Source of the DNA: Sympetrum striolatum
Lineage: Eukaryota > Arthropoda > Insecta > Odonata > Libellulidae
DNA: 64,000 nt
Assembly (NCBI GenBank): GCA_947579665.1
Contig: OX388350.1
Coordinates: forward strand, 86,385,152-86,449,151
Reading direction: 5' to 3'
This document shows, piece after piece, positions 57,560 through 64,000 of the stretch. How positions within the stretch are numbered: position 1 is the stretch's first letter; every line of letters begins with the position of its first letter. Position numbers and translations under genes: made by a program. The notes under the pieces are model-generated. The model saw nothing but the letters and a program-made list of their open reading frames with translations. It had not been told where the DNA came from and ran no database searches.

Positions 57560-59208
57560 GCTCCATTCTTGCCCGTCCTCCTATGGAGCTCTTTCGGGCT
57601 GGTGGGCTCCTTCGTTGGTGGACCTTCTTGGATAGTTTACCTCCACTTTTTCCTCCCTCTTGGGTGGATTGCCAAAGTTCCTCCTTGTGAGTAGATGGGC
57701 CTGCGGAAGAAGTCCCGTCGCTGAGGGGTGTCCAAGGCCAGTCGTTGGAGGTGTGCGTAATTTATGGTAGGAAGGCGGGCAAAGAAGGCCTTCGCTCGTA
57801 TGGTTACCAATCCCTGGATTGGGGTGGCTCCAGTCATATGTAGTTGGTGGGATTAGCAAAGCGCCAGCCAAGCTGCAGGATGGTGCGAAGGACGGCTCTC
57901 TCCGCCTTAGATGGAATTTCCCACGTGGTGCGGGTCAGGAACCCGCTCCTGGCGGGGGAGGCGTACAAAAGAGCACTCAAGATGGTTGCTTGGTATAGGT
58001 GCAGCCTAACATGGAGCGGCAAGTCCGGGGACATTAGGAGCGGCAGGAGGACCCTCCGGCGAACCCTCGCTTTTGTGGAAACCTGTTGTGCATGATTGCG
58101 GAGAGTGAGTCGCCTGTCAAGGGTGACTCCAAGGTAGACTGCTATGCTTCGCCAATGGACTTCCTCAGCGCCGACGATGATTGGGTCCGGGTCGTCCGCC
58201 GGTCGGAGCATTGAGAAGATAATGGTCTGTGTCTTTTTGGAATTCACACCTAACCTCCAGGTGTCGTACCATTCAAGAAGCTGGTAGGTGGCCCGCTGCA
58301 AGTATTTTACAGCGAGTTTCCTGGAGTGGGACTTCGCTAGTAGCGCAGCATAGTCAGCATAAAATGCCGTCATGCAGCCGTAAAACTTTGTGGGAATGTC
58401 CGCACAGAAGATACTGAACAAGATTGGTCCCCAGATGCTACCCTGGGGAACTCCCGCCCTGATGGTTCTGGTGGTGGAGGTGATCCCGCCGAAGAAAACG
58501 TGGAAGGTACCGAGAGGTATGAGGCGATGTTGTTTATCTGCCATGTTGGAAAGTCCAGTCGACGGAGCTTATGGAGAAGGCTAGCATGCCACATTCGGTC
58601 GAAGGCCTTGGTGATGTCGAAGAAGGCCGCTGCAACGTGCCTTTTGTCGTTGAAAGCAGCACTGACGAATTGCAGGACGCGCAGAAGTTGGTGGGTTGTA
58701 GTGTGCTCCTCTCTAAAGCCATATTGCTCCGCCGAGAGGATATTCCTTTCTGATAGTGTACTCTGGAAAAAGGGGTAGGAATACCTGGCAGGAAGACATC
58801 CCCGAAGGAGGATTGCCGGAAGCGGTGCTGTGGTGGAAGGTAGCACGAGGTGAACTGCATTTCCCCCAGGTATGTGCTAGCGACGATGGTGATAGTCTCT
58901 AGCGAATGGAGTGAAGTTGGCTGCGGGTCAAGAAGCCGCGCTGCAATTTTGTTGGAGACCATTATTGCGACGCCCCCTCCGCTGGATCTGCTGCCATTCG
59001 GGTTGTCAGGGCGGTCCTTTCGGTATATTGTGAAGCCAGGGGTGGGCCATCGGGTGTGTGGAGACAAATGTGTCTCCTGCAGAAGAATGAGGTCAAAGTT
59101 TTGTTGCCCAAGGAAGTGTAGGAGCTCCGGTGTCTTCCGGACAATAGCTCCGCCCACATTCCATGTGAGGATGGAGAGCGCCCTTCTTGTGGTGGATTTA
59201 GGGTCCAT
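57560..59208 (-). pseudogene. Jockey-like LINE ORF2 (endonuclease-RT), collapsed
   Basis: ORF2 nicks target DNA and reverse-transcribes the element RNA. The ATG at 59,208 overlaps the ORF1 stop by 11 bases. An APE-type endonuclease start is present (TWNVGG, ILLQETHL, GGGVAIMVSN) up to about CYLPPQH (~58,850). There the rest of the endonuclease and the first RT block are deleted. RT continues in another frame (58,846-58,370: SAEQYGFREEHTT, FFDITKAFDRMWH) and a third (58,544-57,834: AGVPQGSIWGPILF, then FYADYAAL). The catalytic FADD-type motif reads YADY here, so the second Asp is lost. The C-terminal part breaks again near 57,835. Dead copy. Confidence 0.92.
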
Positions 59209-60943
59209 TGCGTGGTGCTAAGAGATCGCGGAGGCTTAAGGCGAATTGTTGGAATTGGGAGATGATGGTTGCTTGAAGGCGGACCATCATCTGCTCCATT
59301 GCTGTGATGATGGCGTCAGGTGGGTAAGGAGATTTGGCGCTGGTACTGGAAACAGGCGATATTTGCCGCAGTGGAATGCTGAGTTCGGCTGCTGTTTCTT
59401 CATTGTTTCGGCATGGCTGGGTAAGGGACGGGAACTCCATATTTAGTGTTTTCCTACGCGGAGGTTGGACCTGCGAAGGCACGAAGGGTGGTGTGGAGCT
59501 CGACCAGGCGTTGGTGGTAGGTGGAGAAGCAGGTTGGAAGGTGGGTGCATTTGGTGTTGGACGCTGCGAGGGGCTGCTGGCGGATGTAGATTGCATCTTC
59601 CTCTCTTTTGCGGCAATCCAGACTGGGCATTTGCAAGACATCGCAGGGTGCGCGCCGCAGCAGTTACAGCAAAGGGCTTCCTCAGTTCGTGGTTTCGTGC
59701 AGACGTGGCCTTGATGAGGACGCGCGCACTTCCAGCAGCGCGGGGCGGCGTGACAATGGGCTGAGGAATGCCCAAACCTATTGCACCGGAAGCACATCTG
59801 CGGCTGCTGGTGTTTGTAGGGGCGGATAGTCACCCTACAATATGATAACGCTGTAATTCTGCAGATATGAGCGGGTTTCCATTGAGAGGTCGATGGTGCC
59901 GAGAAAACGAAAAGCGGGAGCGCTCTTTGTTCCTTGTCTCGGATTTGGAAGGCCTTCCGCACCGGAATGCCAAGCGCCAAAAGATCCTCTGTCAGTTCCT
60001 CCTTCGCGGTTTCGGTGTACAAGCCGCGCAAAAGGAAGGAGTGGAGCTGGTCCTGCCGCTCAGCCCACGTTGAGTAGGCGATGCCTTGTCCGTCGAGAAA
60101 TTCCCTCGCCTTGCGGTAGTCCCACGTGGAATTCACCGACACTTGGCAAACCTCCCCGCGCGAGTCGACGTTCGACGGAGTCGGGAGTCCAACGCGTGTC
60201 GCCACGAAATCGGCGCCATTAAGCGCTTCCCGAAGGTCCCTCGTTAAAGCCCTAATGTTAAGGATCCCATACAATTGAAGGGAAGGCGGGCGAGACCTTG
60301 CCCCGCTGATCGGTTCCGACCGCGGTGACTCCCCGTCTGCCTCAGGGGGGGATGGAATGGAAGGGGAGGGTACCTCTATTTGACATCCTCCCGAAGTATC
60401 AAGGGCGTTGCGTTTGGTTTTCTTCGCCTCAGACGGCGCGAGTGATTCAAAACGATTTTTAAGGGGCAGCGGAGCAACTGCTTGCTCGTCTATGTTTAGG
60501 AGGTATCTCCTGGGCTTCACAGTAATAAATGGTCCGTCCTCCTCGGTGGCCCTGGCGATCTCCATTGCATCCTCAGCTAGTCGTTTAAATCGCAGGTCGC
60601 GGGAGGAGAGACCAGGCGTGGGGGATGGATTCGCCGTTGACATTCCCGCGGAGACGGTAAATCTAGGAGGGAGAATAACATTCTTGGTGCCGGATGCCGG
60701 AAATGATGCAGGTGATGATGGAAAAGGCGTGGGAGTAATCCCTGGAGCAGTCGATGTCTCCATCGGACTCGAGGTATTGCTCGAGTTGACGGGGCCGCTG
60801 GGCGAAAACTCGCCGGCTGCCGACAGCTCGCTCGACGACAGTTCCTCACAAAAATTATCCGTAAACAGCTCACGCGAAACACGTCCTACCGCCACGAAGG
60901 TCGAGCTAGAACTCCCGCCTAGATGTACTCCTCTCTGGAACAT
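59198..60943 (-). CDS. Jockey-like LINE ORF1 (gag-like nucleic-acid-binding protein), intact
   Basis: 581 open codons from the ATG at 60,943, uninterrupted, unlike ORF2. The N-terminal 200 residues are Ser/Pro-rich and low-complexity. A PRE_C2HC/RRM-like region follows near residues 310-400 (SFLLRGLYTETAKEELTEDL, GIPVRKAFQIRDK). Then come three zinc knuckles, CFRCNRFGHSSAHC, CWKCARPHQGHVC and CNCCGAHPAMSC. This three-knuckle arrangement is typical of Jockey/I/R1-group ORF1. It would coat the element RNA and form RNP particles. Intactness suggests the copy is not very old, or that ORF1 had fewer hits by chance. Confidence 0.92.
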   Translation of the reverse strand: MFQRGVHLGGSSSSTFVAVGRVSRELFTDNFCEELSSSELSAAGEFSPSGPVNSSNTSSPMETSTAPGITPTPFPSSPASFPASGTKNVILPPRFTVSAGMSTANPSPTPGLSSRDLRFKRLAEDAMEIARATEEDGPFITVKPRRYLLNIDEQAVAPLPLKNRFESLAPSEAKKTKRNALDTSGGCQIEVPSPSIPSPPEADGESPRSEPISGARSRPPSLQLYGILNIRALTRDLREALNGADFVATRVGLPTPSNVDSRGEVCQVSVNSTWDYRKAREFLDGQGIAYSTWAERQDQLHSFLLRGLYTETAKEELTEDLLALGIPVRKAFQIRDKEQRALPLFVFSAPSTSQWKPAHICRITALSYCRVTIRPYKHQQPQMCFRCNRFGHSSAHCHAAPRCWKCARPHQGHVCTKPRTEEALCCNCCGAHPAMSCKCPVWIAAKERKMQSTSASSPSQRPTPNAPTFQPASPPTTNAWSSSTPPFVPSQVQPPRRKTLNMEFPSLTQPCRNNEETAAELSIPLRQISPVSSTSAKSPYPPDAIITAMEQMMVRLQATIISQFQQFALSLRDLLAPRNGP

Positions 60944-61984
60944 AAGCGATCCCTGTGACGATTCCGCTGGGAACGGACCTCAAACCACAGAATAACCATA
61001 ACAGTGAAGGTGCAAAATAAAACACTCCCTGAGTTTCCTAATGTACACTTTCCAATCTCAAAAAGTTGAAAGGTGCATCAAACTTGTCACCGAATCTGCA
61101 GACTTACAGCAACTTTGCTTTCAGGATCAACAAGACCGTCAGTCTAAATTTAGGACCACATCCTCGAATGCTTCTGCATAACTGGTCGGATGGTTGGGTG
61201 TGGGTGGAACTCGAAACGCAGCCACCTCCTCGTGGTGAGTTCATGATATAAGTTTATAGGAATAATAAGATATGAGCAAAGAGCTGCGAAATACCCTCAT
61301 TAATACAGAATTCACATAATCATTCATATAACAAATAAATAACAAAGTTGGTCCTCCGATATCAAAATTTGCGTCTGCTTGCAAAATGGCAAATAACTCG
61401 TTTTTCACGTAAATTCGGAAGTTTGAGCCGCATTTATGTACCCTAAATGAAGTTTATAAGTTATAAAATTACTTTTCCTATTACAATACATCAATAATGA
61501 AGTTCCGTGGGGCTATTAGACATTAAAAGTCGTAGTGCTTATAATTTTAGCGTAAAGGTGAATTTAGGGTTTTTTGTGATTTTTTTAAACTTCAAGGCCG
61601 TTTTTACGAATTAAAGATATAATTTAAGATTTTTCCCTTATTTTTCTCCCAATTTGTATGCAAATAAACAAATTTTGAGTGCTATAAGAATTCTAAACTC
61701 GAAAAATCGTTTTTTTTTCGGCCTAACCCTAAGACACCAACTCGCAGATATCTCAATTCCATATCTCTTGTTTCCCAGCTTCTTCTTGCCTCAGACACTC
61801 CTGAGTCGTCCTTCGTAACCTCTACTCTTCTCCCGTACAAACACCGCAATAAACGAACGATAATGGTACAGGAAAGATCTTTAAACGGACAGACAGCGTC
61901 TTCCGTTAATGAAGAGATTAAATTCAAGTTGTCGGTCGTGTAATGAGTAAATACCCTTAAGTATACACAACAAAAATCATATTT
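60944..61984. other. LINE 5' flank and AT-rich DNA, no gene
   Basis: The first ~50 bp may be the LINE 5' UTR. Beyond that no domain-bearing frame. Two CCTAA-type units at 61,722 are too few to be telomeric. Confidence 0.45.
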
Positions 61985-61987
61985 TTA

Positions 61988-62091
61988 GGGGCCGTACACA
62001 AATTACGTAACGCCGTTTGGAGGGAGGGTCCGGCGTTACGAGGGGATGGTCGAAAACTGGAGAATTTTGCGTTACGTTATTTGTACACCCC
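61988..62091. mobile_element. 104-bp MITE, PIF/Harbinger-like
   Basis: Left end GGGGCCGTACACAAATTACG then TAACGC. Right end (complement) GGGGTGTACAAATAACGTAA then CGC. Flanked by TTA on both sides (61,985-61,987; 62,092-62,094), the 3-bp target typical of PIF/Harbinger. Non-coding. Confidence 0.65.
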
Positions 62092-62104
62092 TTACTGTAC
62101 GGGG

Positions 62105-62470
62105 AAATGCTTGGGTTCAACTATCGCATTGGTCGTCAGGTTGTTGAAAACCACAAACATATTGGAATATTTACGCGTATTTGGTCCGAATTCTCAAAAT
62201 TTTGACTCTAAAACACTATTTCGCAATCAAAATAAGAATCTTTATTTAATTTCCTTTAATTTAGAGTTTGTCTCAACTCTGCACGACTACTCCTTCTAAT
62301 TTAATTCCTCGAAAGAAATAAAGCCTGCAACCGAAGAAAGTGAAACTTAAATGCATTTTTATGGAAATCTATCTGAGGGATCTTGGTTCGAAACCAGCGA
62401 AATCATCGAATAAAAATACGACTGTATTTTCTTTCTGATCCCATAGAATACGTAAGCAAATTTGATGGAA
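62105..62470 (+). repeat. Interspersed repeat family P, copy 9
   Basis: Begins near GGGTTCAACTATCGCATTGG. The core AATAAGAATCTTTATTTAAT is present, with a weakened TTTCCTTTAATTTAGAG. Then AATAAAGCCTGCAACCG and TTGGTTCGAAACCAG. Confidence 0.75.
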
Positions 62471-62719
62471 ATCGGGAAAACGGTGTGGACTTCAATCCAA
62501 GACTAAAACACAAACACAAAGATTTTCTACTTTATATATATAGTACAAGACATATAACTTTCCTCATCAGTGAGCTTGTAATCTTCCCTTCCTGACTATA
62601 ATTACGCACCTGCAATTGCTAGTTACCTTCTCACAGAAAATTTCTCGTTATCCATGTAAACTTTCGTCCTATTTAATCATCAGCTTTTTGGGCCTCGAGT
62701 ATTTTTTCGTGATAACACA

Positions 62720-63060
62720 TCGGATTCAACAATGGGATCGGTCGTCAGGGGGATGAGTTGTTTATAATCTCGAATTTTCACAAAATGTTCGTATACTTCA
62801 CCGATATTTTCGCAAATTTGAATCGAAAGTAAGATTCCACGAACCAAATAAGAATCTTTATTGGATTTTCTTTCTTTCGGTGTTTGTCTCGTTGACGTGC
62901 GACTATTTCTTCTAATTGAATTTTGCAAAAGAAATAAACCCTGCATGCGATGAAAATGAGTTTCACCTGTATTCTTTATGGAAAACTATCTGAGCGATCT
63001 GAGTTCGAACCCCGTAAAATTGTGGAATAAGAAGACGACTTTGATCGGTCGTTAGATTTA
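62720..63060 (+). repeat. Interspersed repeat family P, copy 10
   Basis: Paralogue of copy 7 inside the duplicated segment: GGTCGTCAGGGGGATGAG, AATAAGAATCTTTATTGGAT, TTTCTTTCTTTCGGTGTTTG, then GAGTTCGAACCCCGTAAA. Confidence 0.8.
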
Positions 63061-63299
63061 AAGATTATATTTTTGAATAATCCACGTTCTAATCATTAAA
63101 TGTAAAGTAATTTCAAAATGAGATAAAATTGTATGTCTCCATTTATTAATTGATTTTAAATCCCGCCCAGCATCCCTGCAGTCCAACGCATCTCGAACCA
63201 TCATTTACTCTGTCAGCATTCGAGAACGCCCTCTGAGTAGGACAACGCTTCTGGGCAGCCGACATCTTGCAATCCAAATGCATCCCCGCTTCTAATAGA

Positions 63300-63440
63300 C
63301 GAGACCCCTCCCCTCCTCCCCACTCCCTCCTTCCCCTCCTCCCCACTCCATCCTTCCCCTCCTCCCCACTCCCTCCTTCCCCTCCTCCACACTCCCTCCT
63401 TCCCCTTCTCCCCACTCCCTTCTTCCCCTTCCCTTCGCCG
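63300..63440 (-). repeat. Expanded polypyrimidine minisatellite, G-rich on minus strand
   Basis: Units of about 21-22 bp (TCCCCTCCTCCCCACTCCC type) repeated about six times. On the minus strand a dense series of G3-G4 runs. The Gly/Glu/Arg-rich minus-strand frames across it are artefacts of the repeat. Confidence 0.9.
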
Positions 63441-63551
63441 TAACCATTCCCAATGTATTGCTATGGAGAAATGCTCGGATTTAATTATCGCCACAGGTTG
63501 TCAACTGCCTCAATATTGAATAAAAGGTCCGTTTTAACTGTCAAAATCCTC

Positions 63552-63817
63552 GCAATTTGCAAGTTAGAACGATATTCCACTCATAAATAAGGAACTCTCT
63601 TTAACAATCTTTCTATCGGTGCTAGTCTCGATCTCCTAAAGTCATTAATTCTAATTTTAAAGTGCGATATAACTAGATCCTGCAAACACCAAAATGTACA
63701 GAACCTGTACATTTTGTGGGAGTCTTAAAAACACTTTTAAACGCTGTCTCTTTTGAGTGTCATTCCCAAGAAGGGAGCTTCTGATAGCCTCTGTTGCAGG
63801 TTCCTGTATAGATTTAC
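63552..63817. other. 266-bp segment present only in duplication copy 2
   Basis: Absent from copy 1 (joined between GTCAAA.TC.TCG and ACAGAAGG). It contains a perfect palindrome AAAATGTACAG-AAC-CTGTACATTTT near 63,692-63,716. No TSD is obvious, so insertion in copy 2 and deletion in copy 1 are both possible. Confidence 0.75.
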
Positions 63818-64000
63818 GACAGAAGGCTTTTCGATGCTCTCTTATGGAGAAACTATCAATCCAACTGAAGTTTGGCTCTTCGTCGTATTGAAATACGTTG
63901 CCTCTGCAGGAGGCTATTCCTCCAATAAGTTCGCCGGTTGAGAGTGGTTATATATCGGATCATAATTTCCAAGTGCGTTGTCTGATGATTCGAAAGGGCG

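Larger units (their letters stand above)
62537..64000 (+). repeat. Segmental duplication, copy 2 (runs off the window)
   Basis: Partner of 43,011-44,130 in the same orientation. It includes an extra 266 bp (63,552-63,817) and an expanded polypyrimidine tract. Its left continuation (ATTTTCTACTTTATATA) shows the sequence that preceded the gypsy insertion site. Confidence 0.93.

Noticed and set aside
59246..60995. Plus-strand frames up to 195 codons
   Set aside because: Antisense shadows of the LINE ORF1, which has the zinc knuckles.
61720..61735. Telomere-like CCTAA repeats
   Set aside because: Only about two units, no array.
63146..63494. Gly/Glu/Arg-rich minus-strand frames
   Set aside because: Artefacts of the expanded polypyrimidine tract.

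Overview
This is a repeat-saturated, intron-era eukaryotic window of about 64 kb. It most likely comes from an arthropod; I infer this from the mobile-element mix (Transib with GC-rich 5-bp target duplications, hAT, a Jockey-like LINE, Ty3/gypsy, Helentron-like interspersed elements, a tRNA-derived SINE) and from the AT-rich background. No host gene can be named. Two short ATG-plus-splice-donor segments near 4.6 kb and 6.8 kb are the only hints of host exons. Almost all long reading frames belong to transposable elements, and nearly all of these are broken.

Layout. 0-7.3 kb: mostly unique AT-rich DNA with two 3' ends of the same non-LTR retrotransposon (about 0.2-0.47 kb on +, 3.86-4.44 kb on -). 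7.2-9.6 kb: a GC-rich promoter-like patch, a decayed Transib-type terminus, the first copy of a 1-kb interspersed element with GT microsatellite and ~315-bp internal repeats (HINE-like copy A), and a tRNA-derived SINE. 10.7-14 kb: HINE-like copy B, a diverged ~170-bp tandem array carrying a TCGAACC motif once per period, and a 51-bp minisatellite. 15.47-19.92 kb: a 4.45-kb hAT-type element with a perfect 8-bp target duplication; its interior holds more of the ~170-bp array and two ~60-bp minisatellites built from its own subterminal motif. 22.56-27.79 kb: HINE-like copy C, split by a 4.2-kb Transib with ~0.98-kb inverted repeats and a multi-exon but internally deleted transposase gene. 32.2-35.5 kb: HINE-like copies D and E. 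35.5-37.35 kb: a small GIY-YIG (Penelope-like) relic, another ~170-bp array block and the first copy of a ~550-bp duplicated segment (R1). 37.4-43.01 kb: a minus-strand Ty3/gypsy element with gag, protease, RT, RNase H and integrase, a 5' LTR and primer-binding site, many frameshifts and no 3' LTR. 43.01-44.13 kb: a segment duplicated again at 62.5-64 kb. 46.85-47.06 kb: a near-perfect long palindrome. 49.83-53.30 kb: a second Transib (TSD CGGCG, ends starting CACAGTG) inserted in a pogo/Tigger-like terminus. 53.34-56.59 kb: a decayed hAT of the ZBED type, directly abutting R2, the second copy of the ~550-bp segment. 57.5-60.95 kb: a minus-strand Jockey-like LINE with intact ORF1 and a collapsed ORF2. 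61.99-62.09 kb: a 104-bp MITE with TTA target duplications.

The genes do not form a pathway. They are independent selfish elements, and their nesting gives relative ages: HINE-like C is older than Transib-2, and the pogo-like end is older than Transib-1. The strongest points are the two Transib elements with exact target duplications (RAG1-related transposase; one carries the exact V(D)J heptamer at both ends), an intragenomic empty site for one of them, the ~170-bp array with a periodic B-box-like motif, and the hAT whose presumed binding motifs are amplified into minisatellites.
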